Positions 17,085 to 27,601 of a stretch of DNA of 64,000 nucleotides are shown here, piece by piece. Position numbers and translations under genes: made by a program. Location of the stretch: assembly GCA_009840595.1 (NCBI GenBank), contig VXNK01000080.1, positions 1-64,000 on the forward strand, given 5' to 3'. This DNA is from Rhodospirillaceae bacterium (GTDB lineage Bacteria; Pseudomonadota; Alphaproteobacteria; Bin65). The notes beneath the pieces are model-generated. The model made no database searches. It was not told where the DNA came from and saw only the letters and a list, made by a program, of their open reading frames with translations. The first letter of the stretch is position 1, and each line of letters starts with the position of its first letter.

Positions 17085-18275
<1,191 letters not shown>

Positions 18276-18370
18276 CCGGCCGCCGGCGCATGCCGGCGCG
18301 AGAATTTCTTTGCGCCGGCGCCGGTCCGCTGCATACGATGGGACCGGACATTCGGGACGGAGGGCTCGAT

Positions 18371-18886
18371 ATGTTACCGATGCCAGTCGGCGACCTGCAC
18401 GCCATCTCCCGGGAGCTTGCCGAAACCGGCCGGCGGGTGCATGTGCTGTGGCAGGAGCCGGAAACCCTGCTGTTCGTCGCCCGCGGCCGCGAATACCGCA
18501 GCGAGTTCCACATCAATCCGAGTTCCGAGGTCATGTACATGATCTCGGGCGAGATGAACCTGCATTATCGCGACCCGGACGGGAAGGAGGACATCCAGGT
18601 CCTCAAGGCGGGCGAGGCGGTCTACACCGCGCCGCTGATCCCGCATTCGCCGCGCTTTCCGCCCGACGCCTTCCTGCTGGTCCAGGAACGAAAGCGGCGG
18701 CCGGGCGAGATCGACCGCTTCCAGTGGTTCTGCCCGGAATGCGACGCCTTCCTGCACGAGGAGGAATTCGTGGTCGCCGACTACGCCCTCGATCCGGTCT
18801 CGAAGGCCTACGCCAATTTCTTCGACGTCGAGGCGCACCGCACCTGCGCATCCTGCGGCCACGTCATGCCCGCGCCCGCCGAATAG
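18371..18886 (+). CDS. 3-hydroxyanthranilate 3,4-dioxygenase
   Basis: A 171-residue cupin dioxygenase. EFHINPSSEVMYMISGEMNL (~45-64) provides the iron-binding His/Glu, IPHSPRFPPDAFLLVQERKR the second half of the cupin, and CPEC plus CASC the C-terminal rubredoxin-like iron site of bacterial enzymes. It opens the ring of 3-hydroxyanthranilate to 2-amino-3-carboxymuconate semialdehyde. The ATG has GGAGGG upstream. It is followed 17 nt later by a RidA-family gene, matching a pathway that goes on through 2-aminomuconate. A longer frame covering this gene is an extension over pobA in another frame. Confidence 0.87.
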   Translation: MLPMPVGDLHAISRELAETGRRVHVLWQEPETLLFVARGREYRSEFHINPSSEVMYMISGEMNLHYRDPDGKEDIQVLKAGEAVYTAPLIPHSPRFPPDAFLLVQERKRRPGEIDRFQWFCPECDAFLHEEEFVVADYALDPVSKAYANFFDVEAHRTCASCGHVMPAPAE

Positions 18887-18903
18887 GCTTCCGGGGAACC
18901 GCC

Positions 18904-19308
18904 ATGCCCAAGCAATTCGTCACCTCCGCCACCGCGCCAACCACGGGCTTCACCGACCGCAAGACCGCCTCGCCGCTCGCCCAGGGCATCCGCTGGGGCG
19001 ACATGCTGTTCGTCTCCGGCCAGGGGCCGCTGGACCCGGCGACCCGCGAGGTCGTGTCCGACGACATCCAGGTCCAGACCCGCCAAACGCTGACCAACCT
19101 TCAGGGCGTATTGACGGCGGCCGGGGCGACCTTCGCCAACGTCGTCAACATGCGGGTGTGCCTGCGCGACACGGCGGACTTTCCGAAATTCAACGAGGCC
19201 TTCACCGAATTCATGGCCGGCGAACGGGTGACGCGCACCTGCATCGGCGGCACGCCCCACCGCAAGGGCGTGAATGTCGAGATCGACTGTATCGCGATGT
19301 TCGACTGA
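18904..19308 (+). CDS. RidA-family deaminase (2-aminomuconate deaminase-like)
   Basis: A 134-residue RidA/YjgF/UK114 protein with SGQGPLDPATREVV, VVNMRVCLRD (with the conserved active-site Arg), and VNVEIDCIAMFD ending. RidA proteins hydrolyse reactive enamines/imines; a subgroup is 2-aminomuconate deaminase. Placement directly after 3-hydroxyanthranilate dioxygenase favours the catabolic role over housekeeping RidA. ATG start with GGGGA upstream. No terminator-like hairpin is obvious before the convergent smpB. Confidence 0.82.
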   Translation: MPKQFVTSATAPTTGFTDRKTASPLAQGIRWGDMLFVSGQGPLDPATREVVSDDIQVQTRQTLTNLQGVLTAAGATFANVVNMRVCLRDTADFPKFNEAFTEFMAGERVTRTCIGGTPHRKGVNVEIDCIAMFD

Positions 19309-19334
19309 GGCGGACGCTACGGGACCGCCCCGCC

Positions 19335-19808
19335 CTACCCCTTCTCGCGCATCAGCCGCGCCTTCTCGCGCTGCCAGTCGCGCCGCTTGTCGGTCTCGCG
19401 CTTGTCGTGTTGTTTCTTGCCGCGCGCCAGGCCCAGATCGAGCTTGGCGACGCCGCGCTCGTTGAAATAGACCGACAGCGGCACCAGCGCGATGCCCTTT
19501 TCCTGGACCGCCGCGATGAGGCGCGCCATCTCCCGCCGGCGCAGCAGCAGCTTCCGTGGCCGGCGCGGCTCGTGGTTGTTGTAGCTGCCGGCGTCGTATT
19601 CCGGGATATAGCTGTTGAAGAGATACAGCTCGCCCCGGTCGTCCCGGGCGTAGGCTTCGGCAATATTGCCCTTGCCGGCGCGCAGGGATTTCACCTCCGT
19701 GCCGGTCAGGACGATCCCGGCCTCCAGGGAGTCGTCGATGAAATAGTTGCGCCGCGCCTTGCGGTTCTGGGCCACGAGGCGGTGGGCATGCCGGTCGTTC
19801 CGCGCCAT
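19335..19808 (-). CDS. smpB: SsrA-binding protein SmpB
   Basis: A 157-residue SmpB, the tmRNA partner that rescues stalled ribosomes. Diagnostic stretches are [32 protein letters not shown] and the basic C-terminal tail [20 protein letters not shown]. The frame extends upstream, but the ATG at 19808 begins the family's standard N-terminus. No tmRNA gene was recognised in this window. Confidence 0.95.
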   Translation of the reverse strand: MARNDRHAHRLVAQNRKARRNYFIDDSLEAGIVLTGTEVKSLRAGKGNIAEAYARDDRGELYLFNSYIPEYDAGSYNNHEPRRPRKLLLRRREMARLIAAVQEKGIALVPLSVYFNERGVAKLDLGLARGKKQHDKRETDKRRDWQREKARLMREKG

Positions 19809-19993
19809 GGCCGGAAAGTGGCCTGTTCCGCCCGGTTTGTCATGGGGCAAAGCGGCCGGCGCCCGTTGCCGCCGCCTCCCCCACGTCCTCGGCATTCCGG
19901 GCGTCGTCCCGGCACGATCGGCCGGCCCGACTCCTGCGGCGACGCCTGTGATACCCTGCAAGGAAGCGCGAATTCTGCGGACGGAAAGGGGAC

Positions 19994-20848
19994 ATGTCGG
20001 AGATCGTCGCCACAAACGAACCGGCCATCAGGCTCGGTTTCTTTTTCGGCATCTTCGCCCTGGTCGCGCTGTGGGAGATCGCCGCGCCGCGCCGGGCGCT
20101 CTCCCGGCCGCGCTGGCTGCGCTGGTACGGCAATATCGGCATCGTGGCGCTCAACACCGTCCTGGTGCGGCTGATCTTCCCGCTGGCGCCCGTCGGGCTG
20201 GCCCTGCTGGCGGCGGAGCGCGGCTGGGGCCTGCTCAACGCGGTCGCCCTGCCCTTCTGGCTCGAGGTCGCGCTCGCGGTCGTCGTGCTGGATCTGGTCA
20301 TCTACCTCCAGCACGTCATGTTCCACGCCGTGCCGGCGCTGTGGCGGCTGCACCGTATGCACCATGCCGATCTGGATTTCGACGTGACGACCGGCTCCCG
20401 CTTCCATCCGGTCGAGATAATCCTGTCGGTCCTGCTCAAGCTGGCCGCCGTCGTCGTGATCGGCCCGCCGGCCGTCGCCGTGCTGATCTTCGAAGTGCTG
20501 CTGAACGGCACCTCGATGTTCAACCACGGCAACGTGCGCCTGCCTGCGGGGCTCGACCGGGCGCTGCGCTGGTTCGTCGTGACGCCGGACATGCACCGGG
20601 TCCATCATTCCGACATCCCGGCGGAGACCAACAGTAATTTCGGCTTCAACCTGCCGTGGTGGGACCGGCTGTTCGGCACCTACCGGGCGCAGCCCGCGCT
20701 CGGCCATGAGGGAATGACGATCGGTCTCGATACCTTTCGCGAAAGCGGCGAACTGCATCTGCACCGAATGCTGCTCCAGCCTTTCCGGCGCGGCAGAGGC
20801 GGCTATGCGATCAACCGCCGCCCCTGGGACAGCGGCGGGGACTCCTGA
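19994..20848 (+). CDS. Sterol desaturase / fatty acid hydroxylase family membrane protein
   Basis: A 284-residue membrane protein with about four hydrophobic segments in its first 190 residues and the di-iron histidine boxes HVMFH, HRMHH and HRVHH. Family members hydroxylate or desaturate lipids such as sterols, carotenoids or ceramides at the membrane. The substrate cannot be told from sequence. It is divergent from smpB, and ATG follows GGAAAGGGGAC. Confidence 0.85.
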   Translation: MSEIVATNEPAIRLGFFFGIFALVALWEIAAPRRALSRPRWLRWYGNIGIVALNTVLVRLIFPLAPVGLALLAAERGWGLLNAVALPFWLEVALAVVVLDLVIYLQHVMFHAVPALWRLHRMHHADLDFDVTTGSRFHPVEIILSVLLKLAAVVVIGPPAVAVLIFEVLLNGTSMFNHGNVRLPAGLDRALRWFVVTPDMHRVHHSDIPAETNSNFGFNLPWWDRLFGTYRAQPALGHEGMTIGLDTFRESGELHLHRMLLQPFRRGRGGYAINRRPWDSGGDS

Positions 20849-20854
20849 CCCCGG

Positions 20855-21559
20855 CTACACCGAACGCGTGATGCCGCCGTCGACGCGGATATTCTGGCCG
20901 GTGATGTAGGCGCCGCCCGGCGAGGCCAGAAAGGCGATGGTGTCGGCAATCTCCCCGACCGTGCCGTAGCGCTGCATCGGGATCTGCGCGCGGAATTCCT
21001 CCTGCGGCGGGAAGCTGTCGATATAGCCCGGCAGCACGTTGTTCATCCGGATATTGTCGGCGGCGTATTTGTCGGCGAAGAGCTTGGTGTAGGCGCCGAG
21101 GCCGGCGCGGAACACGCTCGACGTCGGGTAGGTCGGCGACGGCTCGTAGGCGGCGTAGGTCGAGATGTTGACGATGGCGCCGCCGCCCTGGCGCTGCATG
21201 ACCGGCGTCACCAGCCGGGCGGCGCGCGCGACGCAGAGGAAATAGACCTCCATGCCGGTGTGCCAGTCCTCGTCGCTGATCTCCAGGATCGGCGCGCGCG
21301 GGCCGTGGCCGGCGCTGTTGACCAGCACGTCGATCCGGCCCCAGGCCGCCATCGTCTTGTCGACCAGCGCCTGAAGGTCGTCGTTCGACCGGTTGGACCC
21401 GGTCACGCCGACGCCGCCCAGCTCCTTTGCCAGCGCCTCGCCCTTGCCGGATGAGGACAGGATGGCGATCCGGTAGCCCAGTTCCGCCAGTCTGCGGGCC
21501 GCCGCGGCGCCCATGCCGCTGCCCGCCGCCGTCAGCACGGCAACCTTTTCATCGGCCAT
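20855..21559 (-). CDS. SDR-family oxidoreductase with atypical active site
   Basis: A 234-residue short-chain dehydrogenase. A Rossmann motif (LTAAGSGMG), an NSAGHG motif and the C-terminal ASPGGAYITGQNIRVDGG are clear. The catalytic Ser is in NIST, but the usual Tyr-x3-Lys is not in register: the segment reads TYPTSSVFRAGLGAYTK, with Ser/Arg where Tyr/Lys normally fall. It may use a different mechanism or be a non-catalytic paralogue. Convergent with the sterol-desaturase gene, 6 nt apart. Confidence 0.8.
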   Translation of the reverse strand: MADEKVAVLTAAGSGMGAAAARRLAELGYRIAILSSSGKGEALAKELGGVGVTGSNRSNDDLQALVDKTMAAWGRIDVLVNSAGHGPRAPILEISDEDWHTGMEVYFLCVARAARLVTPVMQRQGGGAIVNISTYAAYEPSPTYPTSSVFRAGLGAYTKLFADKYAADNIRMNNVLPGYIDSFPPQEEFRAQIPMQRYGTVGEIADTIAFLASPGGAYITGQNIRVDGGITRSV

Positions 21560-21780
21560 CTCAGCCCTTCTCCCCGGAAATCGTTTCGCCGCGGACCGGT
21601 TGTAGCGGAACGGCCCGGCCAGTCACCGGAAAAGTCGGCGCGCCGGGAAAACTTGATGCAGGGAGGCGCAGGCCTACCGCCCCGCCGCATCGGAGGCGGC
21701 GGTCCCGGCGGCCCGGATTGCCGGGGGGCGACCGGTGGACGCCGCCCCCGGAAGGGGCAGCGCCCAAGGCCGTCTGTTGC

Positions 21781-23100
21781 CTACAGCTTCTGTTTGCGGA
21801 AGTCGAAGCGCGGCGGCAGCAGCGATTCCATTTCCGCGCGCGGGATCCGCCGTTTGACGACGAATTTGTCGTTCAGGACCTGGCTCATGTAGCAGTCGAT
21901 CATGCCGCTGTGGTCCTCGCCGCGCAGCAGCTTGGCGCCTTGCGGATGCGCCAGGGAATTGTCCATCTCCAGGCCTTCCAGCGCCTGGATGGCGCCCGGC
22001 GTGTCCTTCTTGCGCTGCCAGCCCGACGCTTCGATGGCCTTTTTCAGCACGAAGAAGTTCTCGTAGGACTGCCAGGCATGGCTTTTCGCCATAACCCGGT
22101 CGGAGCCGTTTTCCTGGGCGTGGACCGGATCGATATTCATCATCTCGATGAATTTCTTGTGGTGCTCGTCGTTCTTGTACTCCAGCGGGCGCGGGAAGTT
22201 CTCGAGGAAATAGACGTTTTCCGCGGCGCCGTTGATCGCCTTCGGATGGATCGCCTCGATCGTGCCGCTGACGGAGTACATCTTCATCTTCTCGTCGAGC
22301 CGCATTGCCTTCGACTGGGTATAGAAGGCGACCGACAACGCGCCGAAAAAGACCGAGAACAGAACTTCGGTTTCTTCCGGAATCTTCGCGAGATAGGGCA
22401 CCAGGTCCTTCGTGCCGAGCGGCACCGCAATCGGATCGTTGACCTTGCCGCCCATCGATTCGATCAGCTTGCGATGTTCCTGGTGATGACTGTGGCCCCA
22501 GGCATAGTCGGGGAAGATCATCGTCCAGTTCTTGCCGAGATTCTTGAAGGCCCAGGGAGCACCCGCCGCCGCCAGGGCATAGGTGTCGGTGCCCGTGCGG
22601 AAACTGTAGCGCGAGCCCCTGGAACCCGTTGCCTCGGTCGCCTCCCCGGCGGAGAAATAGGGCGTCTTCAGCTCGGTCGCGATCGGAATCGACGCGAGCA
22701 TGATGCCGGAATGGACGGAGCCGACGACGAAACGCGCGCGCGAGCGCTGAATCAGGGAACGCAGCTTGCGCGCGCCCGCTGCCGGATTCGATTCCGTATC
22801 GACTACCGGTACTTCGAGCTTCCGGCCGGCGATGCCGCCGCCCTCGTTGATCAGCGTCGCGGCGGCCTTGGCGCATTTGTCGTGCCAGTAGCCCCAGGAC
22901 GAAAATCCGCCCGTCAGTTCGCATTGATGCCCGATCACGATGGGCCCGCTCTCCTTTGCGACGAGATCGCGGGTGAGCGACAGATAGGCGGTCGACGCCA
23001 CCGCGCCGCCGGCGAGCGCCGTCTGCAGGAAGGACCGACGCGGCAGTTCCGCCCGAACCTTCTTTGCAGTCGGATTGCTTTTCTCGATTTTGCGGGTCAT
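21781..23100 (-). CDS. ABC transporter substrate-binding protein (branched-chain amino acid/amide type)
   Basis: A 439-residue periplasmic binding protein of the Peripla_BP_6 (LivK/AmiC/UrtA) class. The N-terminus has a twin-arginine-like signal, PRRSFLQTALAGGAVAS, followed by VIGHQCELTGGFSSWG and the paired Rossmann-like lobes. The frame opens at 23232; the ATG at 23100 gives the proper signal peptide and has GAGAGGAA upstream. It is the last gene of the five-gene importer and supplies substrate specificity, which could be branched-chain amino acids, amides or aromatic-derived acids. Confidence 0.85.
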   Translation of the reverse strand: MTRKIEKSNPTAKKVRAELPRRSFLQTALAGGAVASTAYLSLTRDLVAKESGPIVIGHQCELTGGFSSWGYWHDKCAKAAATLINEGGGIAGRKLEVPVVDTESNPAAGARKLRSLIQRSRARFVVGSVHSGIMLASIPIATELKTPYFSAGEATEATGSRGSRYSFRTGTDTYALAAAGAPWAFKNLGKNWTMIFPDYAWGHSHHQEHRKLIESMGGKVNDPIAVPLGTKDLVPYLAKIPEETEVLFSVFFGALSVAFYTQSKAMRLDEKMKMYSVSGTIEAIHPKAINGAAENVYFLENFPRPLEYKNDEHHKKFIEMMNIDPVHAQENGSDRVMAKSHAWQSYENFFVLKKAIEASGWQRKKDTPGAIQALEGLEMDNSLAHPQGAKLLRGEDHSGMIDCYMSQVLNDKFVVKRRIPRAEMESLLPPRFDFRKQKL

Positions 23101-23120
23101 TTCCTCTCTCCCTAAAGTTA

Positions 23121-23819
23121 CTATGCGGCCATACCGAGATACCGATGAATGACATCGGGCTGGGTCTTGAGGTCTGCAGCGCTCGACCGATGAACGATGG
23201 CCCCTTTTTCCATCAGGTAGATGACGCTGCAAATCTTGAAAGCTGTCACCAGATTCTGCTCGACCAGGAGAATGGATACGCCGGTCTTGTTGATCTTGCG
23301 GATTTCGGATCGGATTTCCCTGATCAGGATCGGCATGATTCCTTCGGTCGGCTCATCGAGAATCAGCAGTTTGGGCTGCATGACGAGGCAGCGCGCGATC
23401 GCCAGCTGTTGCTGCTCGCCGCCGGACAGCGTGCCGCCCTTTTGAGCCAGCCGTTCCTGCAACTGCGGGAAGCGATCGAAGATCAGGGCGCGTTGCTGCG
23501 CCGACGGTTCGCTCCTGAGGCCGAGAAACAGATTCTCCTCGACGGAGAGATTCGGAAAAATCCCCCGCCCCTGGGGAACATAGCCGATGCCGTGAGCCGG
23601 CACCCTGTGCGCAGCAAGGCCGGTAAGGTCGACGCCGTCGAACGTCGCCCGCCCGGCCGAAGCACGGACCAGACCCATGATCGCTTTCAGCGTCGTGGTC
23701 TTGCCGACGCCGTTACGGCCCAGCAGACCGACGATTTCGCCGTCGGCGACATCCAGCGAAACGCCCTGGAGCACTTCCACCTTGCCGTAACTGGCGTGAA
23801 GGTCGCGCACCTCAAGCAT
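23121..23819 (-). CDS. livF: Branched-chain amino acid ABC transporter ATPase LivF
   Basis: A 232-residue ABC ATPase with Walker A LLGRNGVGKTTT, signature LSGGEQQQLAIAR, Walker B LLILDEPTEGI and an H-loop in SILLVEQN. Its length and the EGI(M/Q)P sequence after Walker B are typical of LivF. It overlaps the livG stop by 8 nt. Works with LivG at the cytoplasmic face of the LivHM channel. Confidence 0.92.
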   Translation of the reverse strand: MLEVRDLHASYGKVEVLQGVSLDVADGEIVGLLGRNGVGKTTTLKAIMGLVRASAGRATFDGVDLTGLAAHRVPAHGIGYVPQGRGIFPNLSVEENLFLGLRSEPSAQQRALIFDRFPQLQERLAQKGGTLSGGEQQQLAIARCLVMQPKLLILDEPTEGIMPILIREIRSEIRKINKTGVSILLVEQNLVTAFKICSVIYLMEKGAIVHRSSAADLKTQPDVIHRYLGMAA

Positions 23820-24582
23820 CGGGATCGTCCTCGTCGTCCTCTTCCTCGCCGAGATAGGCTTCCCGCACAGCGGCGTTGTTCGCGATCTCGTCCGGAGCGC
23901 CCCGGGCCAGGATGCCGCCCTGCGCCATTACCGTGATCCTGTCGGCGAGATCGAACACCACCGGCATGTCGTGCTCGATGACGATAATATCGACCGACTC
24001 GGCCAGATGGCGAATTTTCTCGACCGTCGCCGCGGTTTCGGCCGGCCCCATCCCGCAAATCGGCTCGTCGAGCAGGAGAAGGGACGGCCCGGTCGCGAGC
24101 GCAATGCCGATTTCCAGCAGGGCGACGTCGCCGTAGGACAGTGTGCCCGCCGGGACGCTGCGCAGCCCGGAAAGGCCGGTCTGTTCCAGGACTTCATCGA
24201 CGCGCTCGGCGGTCCGGCCGAAGCGGGAGCGGCTGGCGAAGGGATGCATGACGCCCTGCCTCGCCTGCGCCGCGATCCACAGATTCTCGGCCACGGTCAT
24301 CGAATCGAACACGCTCTTGATTTGCAGCGACCGGCTCATGCCGAGACGGCTGATCCGGTGCGGCGCCATCCCCGATATATCCGTGCCGCGAAACCGCACC
24401 GTGCCGGAATCCGATTTGAGCATGCCGGAGATCGTGTTGAACAAGGTCGTCTTGCCGGCCCCGTTCGGACCGATGATCGCGTGCAGCACGTCCGGTTCGA
24501 AGTCGAGCGTCACATGATCCAGCGCCACCAGGCCGCCGAAGCGCTTGGTCAGGTTGTCGATCTCCAGCATGGGCGCGGTCAT
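23812..24582 (-). CDS. livG: Branched-chain amino acid ABC transporter ATPase LivG
   Basis: A 256-residue ABC ATPase: Walker A IIGPNGAGKTTLFN, signature LSYGDVALLEIG (Asp at a position usually Gln), Walker B LLLLDEPICGMGPAET, and H-loop VIEHDM. Start ATG at 24582 overlaps livM by 4 nt. A longer frame to 24939 is an extension over livM. The C-terminus is strongly acidic (EEEDDEDDPDA). Confidence 0.92.
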   Translation of the reverse strand: MTAPMLEIDNLTKRFGGLVALDHVTLDFEPDVLHAIIGPNGAGKTTLFNTISGMLKSDSGTVRFRGTDISGMAPHRISRLGMSRSLQIKSVFDSMTVAENLWIAAQARQGVMHPFASRSRFGRTAERVDEVLEQTGLSGLRSVPAGTLSYGDVALLEIGIALATGPSLLLLDEPICGMGPAETAATVEKIRHLAESVDIIVIEHDMPVVFDLADRITVMAQGGILARGAPDEIANNAAVREAYLGEEEDDEDDPDA

Positions 24583-25625
24583 GGGCGGCCCTCGCGGGGA
24601 ACCGGCGCGGCGGCGGCGTCCTCTTCCTGCGGCGGCGCCTCTCCGGCCGCCCGATCCGCGGGCCGCTGGCTCAGGCGGTCGAGCAGCGCATTCCAGAAAC
24701 CCATCAGCCCCTTGGGCGCGAAGATGACCGTCAGGATGACGACGATCCCGACCAGAATGGGATAGTGCTCCCACATATTGGAAAGTTCTTCGCGGACGAC
24801 GATCAGGAGCGCGGTGCCGACCACCGGGCCGAACAGCGTCCCCGCACCGCCGATGATCGTCCAGACCACGCCCTCTCCGGACACATGATAGAACATGTAT
24901 GTCGCCGAAGCATAACGCCCGAACATGGCGAACAGGCATCCCGCCAGCCCGGCGAACGCGCCGGCGATCACGAAGGCCGACCAGCGCAGGAAGTAGACGT
25001 TCAGGCCGATCAGGGATGCGCGAACATCGTTCTCCCGAACCGCCATGAGCGCCATGCCGAACGGGCTCCGGACGATCAGGAACTTCACGAAATAGGCTGC
25101 TGCTACGACCGCGAGAATAAAGAAATACTGCACCGTCTGGTCTGTGAGGCTGAGTTCGAATTCGCCGGCCTCCAGCATGGCCGGCATGACAAAACTCGTT
25201 CCGTCGTCGCCGCCGGTCAGCGGTTTTGCGCTCAATGCGATGAAGTAGAAGATCAGCGAGAAGACGACGGTGATGATCGCGAAATAATGCCAGGTCAGCC
25301 GGACCGCGAGCGCGCCGGTGATCGCCGCCGTTCCGACGGCAACCGCCATGCCCAGCCCCAGGGCCGGCCAGAATCCGAGTCCGAGCTTCGCGATGCCGAT
25401 CGCGACGCCGAACATGCCCATCCCGAAAAACAGCGCCTGCCCGAAAGACAGCAGCCCGGCATAGCCGAACAGAACATTGACGCTTGCCGCGAACAGGGAC
25501 CAGATCAGGACTTCGGCCAAGATATCGAGCCAGAATTCGTGCTCGACCGCCTGCAGGATCCAGGGCGCCACGATCAGAAGCGCCACAACGGCAAGCAGGA
25601 CGGTGCGGTCGATGCGCGCCTTCAT
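24579..25625 (-). CDS. livM: Branched-chain amino acid ABC transporter permease LivM
   Basis: A 348-residue permease with about eight to ten membrane segments, including GYAGLLSFGQALFFGMGMF and RENDVRASLIGLNV, typical LivM loop motifs that contact the ATPases. A charged, Ala/Pro-rich tail of ~30 residues follows. ATG at 25625 overlaps livH as ATGA; the longer frame to 25991 is discarded. Confidence 0.92.
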   Translation of the reverse strand: MKARIDRTVLLAVVALLIVAPWILQAVEHEFWLDILAEVLIWSLFAASVNVLFGYAGLLSFGQALFFGMGMFGVAIGIAKLGLGFWPALGLGMAVAVGTAAITGALAVRLTWHYFAIITVVFSLIFYFIALSAKPLTGGDDGTSFVMPAMLEAGEFELSLTDQTVQYFFILAVVAAAYFVKFLIVRSPFGMALMAVRENDVRASLIGLNVYFLRWSAFVIAGAFAGLAGCLFAMFGRYASATYMFYHVSGEGVVWTIIGGAGTLFGPVVGTALLIVVREELSNMWEHYPILVGIVVILTVIFAPKGLMGFWNALLDRLSQRPADRAAGEAPPQEEDAAAAPVPREGRP

Positions 25626-26479
25626 CGCGTTGCGCCGGTAAAGAGGCCGTGCGGCCGTGCGATCAGAACGGCGCTCATGAGGCAGAGCGATACGATGCGC
25701 GCGACCGTCGGATCGGTAAAGCTGGTCACCACGCCTTCGGTAACGGCAAGAAGAACCGCGGCGGCCACCGTTCCCGGCAGGTTGCCCAGGCCCCCGATTA
25801 TGACCGCCATGAAGCAGAAGGGCAGCACATCCACGCCGGTCTGGAAGTCCACCGTTGTGATCGGCGCGGCCACCGCCCCGCCGAGCGCAGCCATCGAGAA
25901 TCCGAGGGCGAAGGTCACCATGTAGACGGTGCGTGCCGGCACCCCCATGGCGAGCGCGGTGTCGCGGTCGAAGCGGACGGCGCGCATCCACGTACCCAGC
26001 TTCGTGCGATGCAGGAAGGCGAAGAACACGAAGATCGCGATGACGGAAACCGCCGCCGCAAAGATCCGGTAGTAATCATACTCTATGCCGAAGAGCGGTA
26101 TCGTTCCCTCGATCGGCGGCAGGATGCGTTTCGGAGCGGCGCCATAGCCCGCCCGCACGACTTCCTGAATGATGATCGAGAGACCGAACGTCGCCACGAT
26201 GGAGAGCGCCGCCATGCCGCGGATCGGCTGAATGACCGAACGCTCCACCAGAGCCCCCAGCAGGAAGCCCAGGAGCGGCACGATCAGAAACGCAAGCCAG
26301 TAGTTCCCGGTCGCTTCGAGCACGAACCAGGTGAGGACCGTCCCCACCATGAAAAAATCGCCGTGCGCCAGATTGATGATGTCGAGCAGCCCGAAGATGA
26401 TCGACAGGCCGAGCGCGATCAGCGCAATGATCAATCCCCAGACCAGGCCGTTCAGGGCCAAGGCGATGACAAGATCCAT
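25622..26479 (-). CDS. livH: Branched-chain amino acid ABC transporter permease LivH
   Basis: A 285-residue permease, first gene of the importer operon (livH-livM-livG-livF-binding protein). NGLVWGLIIALIALGLSIIFGLLDIINLAHGDFFMVG is characteristic of LivH, and GGLGNLPGTVAAAVLL near the C-terminus fits the family. The 188 bp upstream carries no recognised operator. Confidence 0.92.
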   Translation of the reverse strand: MDLVIALALNGLVWGLIIALIALGLSIIFGLLDIINLAHGDFFMVGTVLTWFVLEATGNYWLAFLIVPLLGFLLGALVERSVIQPIRGMAALSIVATFGLSIIIQEVVRAGYGAAPKRILPPIEGTIPLFGIEYDYYRIFAAAVSVIAIFVFFAFLHRTKLGTWMRAVRFDRDTALAMGVPARTVYMVTFALGFSMAALGGAVAAPITTVDFQTGVDVLPFCFMAVIIGGLGNLPGTVAAAVLLAVTEGVVTSFTDPTVARIVSLCLMSAVLIARPHGLFTGATR

Positions 26480-26667
26480 TGGCCGGCTGCTTACCCGAAT
26501 CGCTTTCCGCTATGCCGGAACCCGCTTCCGATTGCGCCCGCGAGAGAGTTCAGGGTGAGATACAATTGGTTAAGTGTCCCCCGGTTTGAAAAAAATGCGC
26601 GATCGAGGATGTTCCCGATCGCCGCGCGAAAGGTCCTCCGCTTCGGAAAATCCGGTTTGAACCGGCC

Positions 26668-27366
26668 CTATCCGGCCTGGACCGCGGCGAGAACCGCTGC
26701 CTCGCGCTGGGCCTGGCGTTCGCTCGCCGCCGAACGGGCTGCCGCCTCGATGTCTGCGCCCGCTGCTTCCGGCGATCCGGCATCGAAGGGCGGCTGCGGA
26801 TTGTATTCTATGGCGAGCTGTATCTTTTTCGCGACATCCGGGCCGAACAGTTCGCCGGCAACGGTCAGGGCGAAATCGATCCCGGCCGTCACCCCGCCAC
26901 CCGAGATGATGTTCCCGTCTATGACGACCCGGGACGGATCCGGAATCGAACCGAAAGCCGACAACATTTCCCGAGACATCCAATGGCACGCGGCCCGCCG
27001 CCCCTTCAGGAGCCCCGCCGCTCCCAGGACCAGAGAGCCCGTGCAGACCGACGTGACGTAGCGCGCGCCCTGGGCCTGCCGGCGAAGAAAATCCAGAGTG
27101 TCCGTATCCGTCAGCAGGGCGTTCATGCCGGCGCCGCCCGGCACACAGACGAGATCCAGCTGGGGACAATCGTCATAGGTCACATCCGGCAGAATCCGCA
27201 TTCCGCCGCCTGACCGCACCGGGTCGAGGGACTTTGAGACCAGTAGCACCTCGGTGTCGGGAAAATTGCAAAAGACCTCATGCGGCCCGGTCATATCGAG
27301 TTGCATGATATCGGGAAAAAGCAGCAAGCCGATTCGAAACGCCATTTCAAAACCATCGATTTCCAT
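26668..27366 (-). CDS. DJ-1/PfpI family protein (isonitrile hydratase-like)
   Basis: A 232-residue DJ-1/PfpI protein. IGLLLFPDIMQLDMTGPHEVF matches isonitrile hydratase (InhA) N-termini, and VTSVCTGSLVLGAAGLL holds the nucleophile-elbow Cys. GGVTAGIDFAL follows. Members hydrate isocyanides or act as glyoxalase- or chaperone-like proteins. ATG at 27366 is used; an ATG seven codons later (27345) is equally possible, and neither has a strong ribosome site. Lies just upstream of, and on the same strand as, the importer operon. Confidence 0.78.
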   Translation of the reverse strand: MEIDGFEMAFRIGLLLFPDIMQLDMTGPHEVFCNFPDTEVLLVSKSLDPVRSGGGMRILPDVTYDDCPQLDLVCVPGGAGMNALLTDTDTLDFLRRQAQGARYVTSVCTGSLVLGAAGLLKGRRAACHWMSREMLSAFGSIPDPSRVVIDGNIISGGGVTAGIDFALTVAGELFGPDVAKKIQLAIEYNPQPPFDAGSPEAAGADIEAAARSAASERQAQREAAVLAAVQAG

Positions 27367-27601
27367 CCACCCGGCGGAATGATTCCACGATTTAGAATCC
27401 CTTGCAACCTGCCGGCTCCCAAGGCTTTGGGACGCTCCGGCAAACACGATCGCTTCGCGGACTTTCCATGCCGCGGCGCGTCGACAGGGTGTCTCCGACG
27501 AGCCGGAGGCCGGCAAAAGATGTGCCCGCACGGACACCGGTCGCAATCGCCGGGGACTATACCGCGGTCCTGGTTTCCACGGGCAAAGCCGGCGGGCGGC
27601 G

